Source: Bog-756 sp036511155 (GTDB lineage Bacteria; Actinomycetota; Acidimicrobiia; Acidimicrobiales; RAAP-2). Taken from it: 9,690 bases of DNA. The stretch covers positions 1 through 9,690 of the forward strand of contig DATCCR010000053.1 of assembly GCA_036511155.1 (NCBI GenBank), in the 5' to 3' direction. The position numbers and the translations under genes were made by a program. The notes beneath the pieces are model-generated. The model made no database searches, was not told where the DNA came from, and was given only the letters and a program-made list of their open reading frames with translations. Below, piece by piece: positions 1-5,745 of this stretch; position 1 is the first letter of the stretch, and each line of letters starts with the position of its first letter.

Positions 1-438
1 GGCGGCCGTCGGTGACCCGAACCTCTGGGCCTGGGCCGCCGTCTCGCCCGATCGGCTGTCCGAGCCGATGAGCAGCAGGTTGTAGGGGGCGCCGTTGGCG
101 GCGGCCACACAGGTGGCGCACGGCGCCGAGCCGATCTGGCCCCACTGGTAACGGAAGTAGCCGTAGCCGAGGCCGACGACGAGCAGGAGGAAGGCGACGA
201 AGACCACCAGCGTCCGCAGCAGGCGCTCGCCCCGGCTGCGCCGGCGTCGCTTGGACTTGCGGAGCTCCCGTTTGGTGGGGATGGCCACCTCGCCGCCCAG
301 GATCGGGCCGGCGAACCGGGGGTCGTAGCCGCGGTGGCCCGAGCCCGGGGTGGTACCCCGCGGCCGACCGGTGGGCTGGGGCGCGGGACGGCCCGACGGG
401 CGGGACGAGCGGGGAGGTGTGGGGTCGTCAGGGGTCAC
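1..438 (-). CDS. LCP (LytR-CpsA-Psr) family protein, N-terminal part
   Basis: LCP proteins are membrane-anchored phosphotransferases that attach polymers such as arabinogalactan or teichoic acid to peptidoglycan on the outer face of the membrane. The visible 146 residues show a Pro/Arg-rich cytoplasmic tail (about 1-57), a very basic stretch (KSKRRRRSRGER, 61-72), one transmembrane helix (about 73-92) and then, outside, the opening LCP strand NLLLIGSDSR (120-129), whose Asp and Arg belong to the family's pyrophosphate/metal-binding site. The gene leaves the window at base 1, so the catalytic domain is mostly unseen. The GTG at 436-438 is the most upstream plausible start, but I see no Shine-Dalgarno sequence and no TANNNT hexamer close by, and a GTG at residue 51 is an alternative. 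C107 and C110 form an unusual CxxC just outside the membrane. Family call is fairly firm; exact start is not. Confidence 0.8.
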   Translation of the reverse strand, partial: MTPDDPTPPRSSRPSGRPAPQPTGRPRGTTPGSGHRGYDPRFAGPILGGEVAIPTKRELRKSKRRRRSRGERLLRTLVVFVAFLLLVVGLGYGYFRYQWGQIGSAPCATCVAAANGAPYNLLLIGSDSRSGETAAQAQRFGSPTAA

Positions 439-602
439 GATGGTGGGGGAGGGCGTGGCGGGCGTGGCGCCCGGCTGCCGTGGTCGGTGGGGTCGACCCG
501 GTGGGGGGACAGTTTCCCATGGCGGGCCGTCGACCTGGTGTCACCTGCGCCGGAGGCGGCGCCCGCAGCCCGCGGACCGAGGCGGTGCAGTGGCCCGTGC
601 CC

Positions 603-1949
603 CTACGAGTCAGTGGGTACCCATGACCCGTGGAACCCGAACGGGACCCGGGCGGGCAGGTGCACCGTCGCCACCGGGGGCCCGGCGAACGACGTGGCAT
701 CCAGGATGACCAGGTCGCTCCGGTCGCGGGCGGCGTCGTAGACGACCGACAGCACCCAGCCCTCGTCCTCGCCCGATCCGTCGATCGCCCGGACGAACAC
801 CGGCTCACCCGGGGCACGGCCCTCGCCCGGATCGAACCGCTCGGCCTCGTCGCGGGCGAAGTCGTACTTCACCAGCCCTTCGAAGCTCGGTTGGTTCGGG
901 TCGGTGCCGATGCGGGCGCAGTAGCCGTAGCGCTGCCGGGTGCCCGCCACGGCCGGGTCGATCCGGGGGAATTCGACCGGGGTGTCGTCGAGCATCTCCT
1001 CGCGCACCCGGTTGGCCGCGGGGTCGATCGTCCACCGGTGCAGCGACGGGAGGCTGCGGGAGACGGGCTCGCCGGGAGCGGTCTCGAAGACTGCGTCGTA
1101 GCGGACGACGTCGAGCACGGTGCGCTCGCCGTCGTCGAAGGCATTGAGGACGTGGAACACGTAACTCGGGTCCATGGTGATCCACCGCAGGTCGTCGGCG
1201 CTCCCGTTGCGACGCATCACCCCGATGCGCGACCCGGCCTCGGGCATCCAGCGGAAGGGGAGGGCGCGGCCCTGGGCGGCCAGTGCCAGGTCGAAGACGA
1301 CCGGCTGGTCGAGGAACACGGCCCGGGTGGCGGTCACCCCGAAGTCGTGCATCATCACGGCCCGGGGGATGTCGAGGTCCTCGGTGGTGGTCAACTGCCC
1401 GGTGGCGTCGACGACGTGGTAGCGGAGGAACGGCGGCCCGAAGGGGTCGACCCCGAAGAACACCAGTTCGCCGGTGACCGGGTCCAGCTTGGGATGGGCG
1501 GTCATCGGCGACGACAACGTGCTGTCGAAGTCGTGCACCCGGGCCCGGCCGAGATCGGGGGAGAGGGCGTGGGGAAAGCCGGACTCCACCAAGGCCAGCG
1601 TGGTCCCGGCGTGACGGATGACGTGGGTGTTGGCCGGCCCGTCGATGGTCTCGGACGGCCCGGTGGGTGGCACCGTCGCCACCTTGTCGGCCAGAGCGCG
1701 CGTCCGGACCCAGCGGTTGCGGTAGCCGGTGGCCTTGCCGCCGGACAACGAGATGGCGTGGACCATGCCGTCGCCGGAGAACCAGTGGTAGTCGGCCGGA
1801 TCCTCGGGCAGCGAGACCGGGTTGGGCCCGTTGCGCAGCAGGCGCCCTTCGAGGTCGGGCGGGACCACGCCGGTCACCTCGAGGGCACGGTCGTCCGACT
1901 TCTCCTCGAAGACGGGGGCGAAGTTGCCTTCGAGATACGGGTTCACCAT
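603..1949 (-). CDS. Carotenoid oxygenase (carotenoid cleavage dioxygenase / RPE65 family)
   Basis: This family of non-heme Fe(II) beta-propeller enzymes uses O2 to cleave a double bond in carotenoids, apocarotenoids or stilbenes. The 448-aa protein has usual bacterial length and all four iron-ligand histidines in family context: H152 (AHPK), H201 (MHDFG), H266 (FHVLNA) and H440 near the C-terminus (GFHGSW). The N-terminal signature around LLRNGPNP (37-44) and WFSGDGMVH (56-64) also fits. The ATG at 1947-1949 is chosen because GGAGG lies 9 nt upstream; an in-frame ATG 26 codons earlier (2025-2027) lies upstream of the likely -10 and has no such signal. No signal peptide is seen, so it is probably cytosolic. 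It is divergent from tyrS, and no carotenoid-synthesis gene is in view, so the substrate (apocarotenoid, carotenoid or lignostilbene-like) cannot be told. Confidence 0.93.
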   Translation of the reverse strand: MVNPYLEGNFAPVFEEKSDDRALEVTGVVPPDLEGRLLRNGPNPVSLPEDPADYHWFSGDGMVHAISLSGGKATGYRNRWVRTRALADKVATVPPTGPSETIDGPANTHVIRHAGTTLALVESGFPHALSPDLGRARVHDFDSTLSSPMTAHPKLDPVTGELVFFGVDPFGPPFLRYHVVDATGQLTTTEDLDIPRAVMMHDFGVTATRAVFLDQPVVFDLALAAQGRALPFRWMPEAGSRIGVMRRNGSADDLRWITMDPSYVFHVLNAFDDGERTVLDVVRYDAVFETAPGEPVSRSLPSLHRWTIDPAANRVREEMLDDTPVEFPRIDPAVAGTRQRYGYCARIGTDPNQPSFEGLVKYDFARDEAERFDPGEGRAPGEPVFVRAIDGSGEDEGWVLSVVYDAARDRSDLVILDATSFAGPPVATVHLPARVPFGFHGSWVPTDS

Positions 1950-1958
1950 GGTCCATGC

Positions 1959-1963
1959 CCTCC
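1959..1963 (-). promoter_or_regulatory. Shine-Dalgarno GGAGG of the carotenoid oxygenase
   Basis: On the minus strand GGAGG lies 9 nt before the ATG at 1949. It decides the start in favour of the MVNPYLEG N-terminus rather than the longer in-frame reading that begins at 2027. Confidence 0.65.
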
Positions 1964-1996
1964 GGTAGGGGTCCCGGTGGTCGGGCCGGCAGGGCG

Positions 1997-2002
1997 ATCG
2001 TA
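1997..2002 (-). promoter_or_regulatory. Candidate -10 (TACGAT) for the carotenoid oxygenase
   Basis: The minus strand reads TACGAT, matching the actinobacterial TANNNT pattern, about 48 nt upstream of the ATG at 1949. This would give a leader of roughly 40 nt containing the GGAGG. No clear -35 is visible. It overlaps by 2 bp the candidate -10 for tyrS on the other strand. Confidence 0.4.
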
Positions 2003-2006
2003 GCGT
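2001..2006 (+). promoter_or_regulatory. Candidate -10 (TAGCGT) for tyrS
   Basis: TAGCGT is the only TANNNT match on the plus strand close upstream of tyrS. It lies immediately before the 22-bp tandem duplication, so transcription would start inside the first copy and give a leader of about 50 nt. No -35 is evident. Weak call. Confidence 0.28.
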
Positions 2007-2050
2007 CCGGTACCCGGCCATCGGCATGCCGGTACCCGGCCATCGGCATG
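2007..2050. repeat. Perfect 22-bp tandem duplication between divergent genes
   Basis: Positions 2007-2028 and 2029-2050 are identical, with no mismatch and no spacer. Each copy begins CCGGTACCCGG and ends ATCGGCATG. The repeat fills much of the 113-bp gap between the carotenoid oxygenase start (1949) and the tyrS start (2063). The second copy ends in an ATG (2048-2050) that is in frame with tyrS, and the minus strand of the first copy contains the alternative in-frame ATG of the oxygenase. The unit is not a multiple of three. It is most likely a recent slippage or duplication product; an operator role is possible but unsupported. Confidence 0.9.
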
Positions 2051-2062
2051 GCAGGCTGTGGC

Positions 2063-3349
2063 ATGGCCGACTTCGTCGAGGACCTCCGCTTCCGGGGGTT
2101 GATCCACCAGATGACCGACCCCGAACTGGGCGCGCGCCTGAACGGTGACCGCATGACCGGCTACGCCGGCTTCGACCCGACGGCCGACAGCCTCCACGTC
2201 GGCCACCTTCTCCAGGTGTGCACGCTTCGTCGACTCCAGGAGGCCGGGCACCGGCCCGTCGCCGTGGCCGGCGGCGGCACCGGGTTCGTCGGCGACCCGG
2301 GCGGGAAGTCCGAGGAGCGGTCGTTGCTCACCGAGGAGCAGCTCGAGGCCAACCTGGCCGGCATCCACGGCCAACTGGCCAAGTTCGTGGAGTTCGACTC
2401 GTCCGGCGGCGACGCCACGGCCCTGTTGCTCAACAACGCCGACTGGCTGACGCCGATGACCATGTTCACGTTCCTGCGCGACGTCGGCAAGCACTTCACC
2501 GTCAACCAGATGGTGGCCAAGGACTCCGTCAAGTCCCGCCTGTCCCGTCCCGACCAGGGCATCTCGTACACCGAGTTCAGCTACATGCTGCTGCAGGCCT
2601 ACGACTTCCTGAAGCTCTACGACGATTTCGGATGCACCCTGCAGATCGGCGGGAGCGACCAGTGGGGCAACATCACCATGGGGATCGAGCTCATCCGCAA
2701 AGTCCGCCGGGCAGAGGTGTTCGGCCTGACCACGCCGCTGGTGCTGAAGGCCGACGGGACCAAGTTCGGGAAGACGGAGGCCGGGGCGGTGTGGCTGGAC
2801 GCCGCCCGCACGTCGCCGTATCAGCTGTACCAATTCTTCCTCCGCAGTGAGGACGCCATGGTGGGCACCTACCTCCGCTATTTCACCTACCTGCCCCACG
2901 ACGAGATCCTGGCCCTCGACGCAGCCACCGCCGAGCACCCCGAGCGGAGGGAGGCCCACCGGGCCCTGGCCCGCCAGGTCTGCACCCTCGTGCACGGCGC
3001 CGACGAGACCGAGCGGGCCGAGCTGGCAGCCGCCGCCCTGTTCGGCGGCGACCTCTCCGGCCTGGACGAGCGCACCCTGCTCGACGTGTTCGCCGACGCC
3101 CCTTCGACCGATCTCCCGACGGGGCGCCTCGACGGTCCGGGCGAGCTGCTCGTCGACCTGTTGGCCGAAACGGGGCTGGTCAAGTCCAAGAGCCAGGCCC
3201 GGACCGCCGTCAGCCAGGGCGGGGCCTATGTGAACAACGGGCGTGCGGACGACGTCGAGCGCCGGGTGACCGGTGCCGACCTGGTGGCCGGCCGCTACCT
3301 GGTGCTCCGCCGGGGCAAGAAGGACCACCACCTGGTCCGCTTCGCCTGA
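2063..3349 (+). CDS. tyrS: Tyrosine--tRNA ligase (TyrRS)
   Basis: A cytosolic class I aminoacyl-tRNA synthetase that activates tyrosine with ATP and charges tRNA-Tyr. The 428-aa length matches bacterial TyrRS of the E. coli type. Visible motifs are the HIGH-type motif HVGH (45-48), the tyrosine/tRNA-site stretch QGISYTEFSYMLLQAYDF (165-182), QIGGSDQWGN (194-203) and the KMSKS-loop equivalent KFGKT (234-238). The C-terminal S4-like RNA-binding domain spans about 360-428 (SKSQARTAVSQGGAYVN and the terminal LRRGKK). The start at 2063 aligns with family N-termini; an in-frame ATG at 2048, made by the end of the tandem repeat, would add only five residues (MAGCG). The Shine-Dalgarno is weak (AGG 7 nt upstream). 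Two hairpins follow the stop. Confidence 0.97.
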   Translation: MADFVEDLRFRGLIHQMTDPELGARLNGDRMTGYAGFDPTADSLHVGHLLQVCTLRRLQEAGHRPVAVAGGGTGFVGDPGGKSEERSLLTEEQLEANLAGIHGQLAKFVEFDSSGGDATALLLNNADWLTPMTMFTFLRDVGKHFTVNQMVAKDSVKSRLSRPDQGISYTEFSYMLLQAYDFLKLYDDFGCTLQIGGSDQWGNITMGIELIRKVRRAEVFGLTTPLVLKADGTKFGKTEAGAVWLDAARTSPYQLYQFFLRSEDAMVGTYLRYFTYLPHDEILALDAATAEHPERREAHRALARQVCTLVHGADETERAELAAAALFGGDLSGLDERTLLDVFADAPSTDLPTGRLDGPGELLVDLLAETGLVKSKSQARTAVSQGGAYVNNGRADDVERRVTGADLVAGRYLVLRRGKKDHHLVRFA

Positions 3350-3359
3350 CCGACGGACC

Positions 3360-3382
3360 GGACGGCCGGCCCGGCGCCGTCC
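3360..3382 (+). terminator. Hairpin after tyrS (terminator-like)
   Basis: GGACGGC (3360-3366) pairs perfectly with GCCGTCC (3376-3382) around a 9-nt loop, starting 11 bases after the tyrS stop. There is no U-tract, which is common for actinobacterial terminators but leaves the call weaker. Confidence 0.45.
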
Positions 3383-3401
3383 CGCGGGGGCGTGCCGCGG
3401 G
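3381..3401 (+). terminator. Second hairpin before the DUF3151 promoter
   Basis: CCCGCGG (3381-3387) pairs perfectly with CCGCGGG (3395-3401) around a 7-nt loop. It abuts the first tyrS hairpin and ends 8 bases before the TACACT -10, occupying the space where a -35 would lie. It could be part of a tandem terminator or a regulator-binding dyad. Confidence 0.35.
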
Positions 3402-3409
3402 CCGGGTCC

Positions 3410-3415
3410 TACACT
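3410..3415 (+). promoter_or_regulatory. -10 element TACACT, leaderless start of the DUF3151 operon
   Basis: TACACT matches TANNNT and ends 7 nt before the ATG at 3423, so the predicted transcription start coincides with the start codon. No Shine-Dalgarno is present, as expected for a leaderless mRNA. Confidence 0.6.
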
Positions 3416-3422
3416 GACGGCC

Positions 3423-3896
3423 ATGACCGCACCCGGTAGCCACCAGTCCGATGTGTCCGCCGTCCGGTTGACCACCGGTCTGCCCGAGACGGTTCTGCCC
3501 GCCGAGTCCGGGTCGCTCCGCGCCGCTCTGGCCGACGCCCTGGCCCAGCCCGGCGAGCGCCGCCGCCACGCCGTGTCCGATGTGGTTCGGTCCGCGCCCA
3601 AGTCGCTCGACGCCTGGGCCGCCCTCGGCTCTCTGGCCCGTGACGACGTCGAGGCCTACGCCTGTTTCCGGGTCGGCTACCACCGAGGCCTCGACGCCCT
3701 CCGGGGTGCCGGTTGGAAGGGCTCCGGACTGGTCCGGTGGTCCCACGAGGAGAACCGCGGCTTCCTCCGTTGCCTCGACGGACTGCGGTCGGCCGCCGGT
3801 GCCATCGGCGAGCAGCCGGAGGAGGAGCGGTGCGCCCAGTTCCTGCGCCAGCTCGACCCGGCCTGGAGCCCGGACTGGACCGGCTACCCGGCCTGA
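3423..3896 (+). CDS. DUF3151 family protein
   Basis: A 157-aa conserved actinobacterial protein of unknown function. Recognition rests on the C-terminal half: EAYACFRVGYHRGLDALR (77-94), GWKGSGLVRWSHEENRGFLR (97-116) and the AIGEQ..EERCAQFL stretch (127-141), which matches my recollection of DUF3151 proteins. The sequence is mostly helical, with no signal peptide or membrane segment, so it is probably cytosolic. The middle (about 50-95) has a TPR-like look (ALGSLARDDVEAYACFRVGYHRG), but I would not call a repeat. The start is fixed by the leaderless promoter. Its stop overlaps the start of the next gene by one base (TGATG), so it heads a coupled operon with a lipoprotein and a flavin-reductase-like protein. 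Confidence 0.85.
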   Translation: MTAPGSHQSDVSAVRLTTGLPETVLPAESGSLRAALADALAQPGERRRHAVSDVVRSAPKSLDAWAALGSLARDDVEAYACFRVGYHRGLDALRGAGWKGSGLVRWSHEENRGFLRCLDGLRSAAGAIGEQPEEERCAQFLRQLDPAWSPDWTGYPA

Positions 3897-4429
3897 TGTC
3901 GCGCCCCCGACACCGGGGTGCGACCGCGCTGGTGCTCGGCTCGCTCGCCCTGGCCGTGGCCGTCGGGGGGTGCGCCGGTCAGGAGCAGTCGGGCCCGCCC
4001 GCCCAGCAGGTGTCGACCTGGCTGCGTGACGGCGGCGGTGGGTCGGGCATCGGCAACGTCGAGGTCGATTCGAGGAACGTCGACCTGGCCCTTTCCCAGC
4101 ACAACAAGCCGACGGCCATCAAGGAGGTCTGCGCCCTGCTGAGCAACGATGCCCAGAGCGCGATCGGCAACCTCCCGACCCCCGACGACCAGCTGACCAC
4201 GGCGCTGAACGCCGCCTACGTGGACGCCACCGCGGCGGGCGACGACTGCTATCACGGGGCCGACGGCGACGCCCGGCTGCTGGCCCGGTCGGCCGTCGAG
4301 CGGGTGAAGCTGTTCACCCTGCTGGCCGCCGCCATCCAGCGGGCCGCTGACGTGACCGGGCACACGCCGACGACCAACACCAGCGTGCCCCCGACCGGAA
4401 GCGGCGACCCGTTCGCCGGCGGACAGTGA
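3896..4429 (+). CDS. Putative small lipoprotein, unknown function
   Basis: A 177-aa protein with a basic N-terminus (MSRPRHR), a hydrophobic core (about 8-22) and a lipobox-like VGGC with C26 as the predicted acylated cysteine. It should therefore be exported and anchored to the outer face of the membrane. The mature part has a low-complexity linker (GGGGSG, 46-51), a helical body (about 60-155) with two cysteines (C79, C118) that could form a disulfide, and a Thr/Pro/Gly-rich tail. I recognise no domain. The ATG at 3896-3898 overlaps the upstream TGA, and the gene ends in GTGA, where the next gene begins, so translation is probably coupled on both sides. Export and lipidation are inferred from the N-terminus; the function is unknown. 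Confidence 0.75.
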   Translation: MSRPRHRGATALVLGSLALAVAVGGCAGQEQSGPPAQQVSTWLRDGGGGSGIGNVEVDSRNVDLALSQHNKPTAIKEVCALLSNDAQSAIGNLPTPDDQLTTALNAAYVDATAAGDDCYHGADGDARLLARSAVERVKLFTLLAAAIQRAADVTGHTPTTNTSVPPTGSGDPFAGGQ

Positions 4430-5013
4430 GCGGCACCGGGACCGTGGGCGACCCCGAGGAGTTCGACCGTCTCCGCCGACGGGTCCTGTGGGCACTGCCC
4501 ACCGGCCTGTTCGTCGTGGGCAGCCGAGCCGGCGACGACCGCAACCTGATGACATGCAACTGGGTCATGCAGATCGCCACCTCACCCAAGCTGGTGGCCG
4601 TGGCCGTCGAGACCGGCTCCTCGACCCGGGACCTGATCGAGCGGGGCGGATCGTTCAGTGTCAGCCTGCTGGCCCGTTCCGACCGGGGCCTGGTGCGGCG
4701 GTTCGTGAAGCCGGTGCGTGATGTCGAGACCGACGCCGACGGGGTGGCGACCTCGATGCAGGGCGAACCGGTCGTGGAGGTGGGCGACGGTCTGCCCTGC
4801 CTCGCCACCGCGGTGGCCTGGTTGGCCTGCTCGGTGCGGTCGGTCACCACGTGGGACGCACTCCTACCCGACGGGGCGGAGCCGCCGGTGGCCAGTCATG
4901 TGCTGGCGGTCGGGGAGGTGGTGGCGGCGGGGGAGTCCGACCGTCTGGACAGCCCCGGTCCCGACGACACCATCCTGTCGATGACCGACACCCGGATGCA
5001 CTACGGCGGCTGA
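4426..5013 (+). CDS. Flavin reductase-like domain protein
   Basis: A 195-aa cytosolic protein of the FMN-binding split-barrel flavin reductase family. These proteins reduce flavin for partner monooxygenases or act as FMN-bound oxidoreductases. Supporting features are the N-terminal strand ALPTGLFVVGSR (23-34), the NLMTCNWVMQIATSPKLVAVAV block (40-61, flavin-binding region), SFSVSLLAR (76-84), CLATAVAWLACSV (125-137) and HVLAVGEVV (158-166). The GTG start lies in the GTGA overlap with the lipoprotein stop, so it is very likely translated by coupling. No partner monooxygenase is in the window, so the substrate is unknown. A hairpin follows the stop, in the convergent gap with the next gene. Confidence 0.87.
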   Translation: MSGTGTVGDPEEFDRLRRRVLWALPTGLFVVGSRAGDDRNLMTCNWVMQIATSPKLVAVAVETGSSTRDLIERGGSFSVSLLARSDRGLVRRFVKPVRDVETDADGVATSMQGEPVVEVGDGLPCLATAVAWLACSVRSVTTWDALLPDGAEPPVASHVLAVGEVVAAGESDRLDSPGPDDTILSMTDTRMHYGG

Positions 5014-5022
5014 CCGGCCGAT

Positions 5023-5038
5023 CCCCACGACGATGGGG
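5023..5038. terminator. Short hairpin between convergent genes
   Basis: CCCCA (5023-5027) and TGGGG (5034-5038) form a perfect 5-bp stem with a 6-nt loop in the 58-bp gap between the flavin-reductase stop and the end of the 78-aa minus-strand gene. It could serve both strands. The stem is short and there is no U-tract. Confidence 0.35.
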
Positions 5039-5071
5039 CGGGGCCGCCGGGCCCGTCGTTCAGGCGGTCGC

Positions 5072-5308
5072 TCAGTCGGGGGAGGCCCCGTCGGACGGGC
5101 GCAGATCGATCCGGAAGGTGAGCACGCCGTCCTCGATGGAGGCCTGGGAGTCGCCCAGCATGGCGTAGTCCATGAAGTCCACCTGCGCCTGGTCGATGAA
5201 GCGCTGGCGGTCCGGTCCCTCGATCGGCGGGAGGCCCCGGTTGCGGACCGCCTCAGCCCGGGCGCGGAACCGCGCCACCATGTCCTGGGGATCGAATTCG
5301 TCGGCCAC
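5072..5308 (-). CDS. Small hypothetical protein (78 aa)
   Basis: I do not recognise this protein. It is acidic and has no cysteine, signal peptide or membrane segment. The N-terminal half looks helical (MVARFRARAEAVRNRG, about 10-25), followed by a helix about 33-51 (DRQRFIDQAQVDFMDYAML), and the C-terminal part reads as a beta strand (GVLTFRIDLR, 61-70). The start is GTG at 5306-5308, chosen because TACAGT ends 6 nt upstream, which gives a leaderless start. The frame could be extended upstream to an ATG at 5356, but that region has promoter-like character. It diverges from the 69-aa zinc-ribbon-like gene and converges on the flavin reductase. High-GC codon bias and a clean promoter argue that it is real. 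Confidence 0.7.
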   Translation of the reverse strand: MADEFDPQDMVARFRARAEAVRNRGLPPIEGPDRQRFIDQAQVDFMDYAMLGDSQASIEDGVLTFRIDLRPSDGASPD

Positions 5309-5314
5309 GGTGCG

Positions 5315-5320
5315 ACTGTA
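5315..5320 (-). promoter_or_regulatory. -10 element TACAGT, leaderless start of the 78-aa gene
   Basis: On the minus strand TACAGT ends 6 nt before the GTG at 5308. It matches TANNNT and places the transcription start at or next to the start codon. There is no Shine-Dalgarno. Confidence 0.5.
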
Positions 5321-5370
5321 GCGGCCGCCGGGAGGGGGCCGGTGGTGCCACGACAAGGTGGAGGTCGCAC

Positions 5371-5376
5371 TACACT
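5371..5376 (+). promoter_or_regulatory. -10 element TACACT for the 69-aa zinc-ribbon-like gene
   Basis: TACACT matches TANNNT and is identical to the hexamer before the DUF3151 gene. The start codon is 82 bases further on, so this gene has a leader of roughly 75 nt, unlike the leaderless genes around it. An upstream ACGACA (5350-5355) resembles a -35, but the spacing of 15 is short. Confidence 0.5.
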
Positions 5377-5392
5377 GGTGGCATCGTTCTTA

Positions 5393-5441
5393 GGTGGTGA
5401 CCCTGGCGCGCCGTGCGCCGGGAACAGTCCACCTCTGGTGG
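5393..5441 (+). promoter_or_regulatory. Structured leader with two exclusive pairings
   Basis: Within the leader, GGCGC (5405-5409) and GCGCC (5415-5419) form a hairpin extended by CCC/GGG across a one-base bulge. CCACC (5429-5433) can pair with GGTGG at 5437-5441, three bases before the Shine-Dalgarno, or with GGTGG at 5393-5397, which would enclose the first hairpin. The two pairings exclude each other. This could be an attenuator or RNA switch, but 5-bp GC stems also arise by chance in such GC-rich DNA. Confidence 0.3.
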
Positions 5442-5444
5442 GGC

Positions 5445-5450
5445 AAGGAG
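5445..5450 (+). promoter_or_regulatory. Shine-Dalgarno AAGGAG of the 69-aa gene
   Basis: A strong AAGGAG lies 8 nt before the GTG at 5459. It is the clearest ribosome-binding site in the window and fixes the start of the small protein. Confidence 0.8.
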
Positions 5451-5458
5451 TTGGTCTC

Positions 5459-5668
5459 GTGAAGAAGGGACGCCATCGCCGCTTCGAAGAAGCGCGGAGC
5501 CTGAAGCGGTCGGTCGCCACGGCCAACCGGAACTGTCCGGAGTGCGGCGCGGAGCCCGACGACAAGCACGCCTCGTGGTGCCTGGCCACCGAGGACGACT
5601 ACGACGAGATCCTGGGCACTACCCCGCGCGTCACGGCGACCGACGAGTACGACCCCCTGGCCGAGTAA
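5459..5668 (+). CDS. Small zinc-ribbon-like protein (69 aa)
   Basis: The protein has a very basic N-terminus (KKGRHRRFEEARSLKR, 2-17), then CPEC (C26, C29), H37 and C41 (HASWC), which together make a CCHC set able to hold one zinc ion. An acidic tail follows (EDDYDEI and EYDPLAE). The basic, zinc-knuckle, acidic order suggests a nucleic-acid- or protein-contacting role, but I know no named family and the function is unknown. The start is GTG, supported by AAGGAG 8 nt upstream. It is transcribed away from the 78-aa gene and ends at a terminator-like hairpin shared with the convergent eight-cysteine gene. Confidence 0.75.
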   Translation: MKKGRHRRFEEARSLKRSVATANRNCPECGAEPDDKHASWCLATEDDYDEILGTTPRVTATDEYDPLAE

Positions 5669-5693
5669 GCCTTATGGGGCGGAGTCGGGCCCA

Positions 5694-5713
5694 GTGGCCC
5701 TTCGGGGGGCCAC
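5694..5713. terminator. Bidirectional terminator-like hairpin
   Basis: GTGGCCC (5694-5700) pairs perfectly with GGGCCAC (5707-5713), and the turn contains CCCTTCGGGG, so a stable UUCG tetraloop is possible with a two-base bulge. It lies between two convergent gene ends (5668 and 5746). There is no U-tract. The core CCCTTCGGGG recurs at 7676-7685. Confidence 0.55.
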
Positions 5714-5745
5714 CGGTCGCCCGTGCTGCGGCCGCGTCGTCCGGC

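Noticed and set aside
439..602. G-rich plus strand between the oxygenase end and the LCP start as a G-quadruplex
   Set aside because: Three G-tracts lie close together (445-462), but the fourth (489-492) is 26 bases away. I see nothing else in this 164-bp gap beyond general GC richness.
334..741. Plus-strand open frame of 135 codons across the oxygenase-LCP gap
   Set aside because: It is Arg/Gly/Pro-rich, antisense to both flanking genes, and has no promoter or ribosome site.
630..2003. Long plus-strand open frame of 457 codons opposite the carotenoid oxygenase
   Set aside because: Its composition is Gly/Val/Glu/Arg/His-rich with no recognisable domain. It is the antisense shadow of a gene with all catalytic residues in place; long shadows are expected at this GC content.
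1667..2062. In-frame N-terminal extension of tyrS
   Set aside because: The added residues are Arg/Pro/Gly-rich, antisense to the oxygenase start, and have no counterpart in TyrRS. The family N-terminus fits 2063.
1943..3601. Minus-strand open frame of 552 codons over tyrS
   Set aside because: Antisense shadow of a clear TyrRS, with low-complexity content and no start signal.
5033..5458. In-frame upstream extension of the 69-aa gene
   Set aside because: It runs antisense through the 78-aa gene and the promoter. AAGGAG before GTG 5459 marks the real start.
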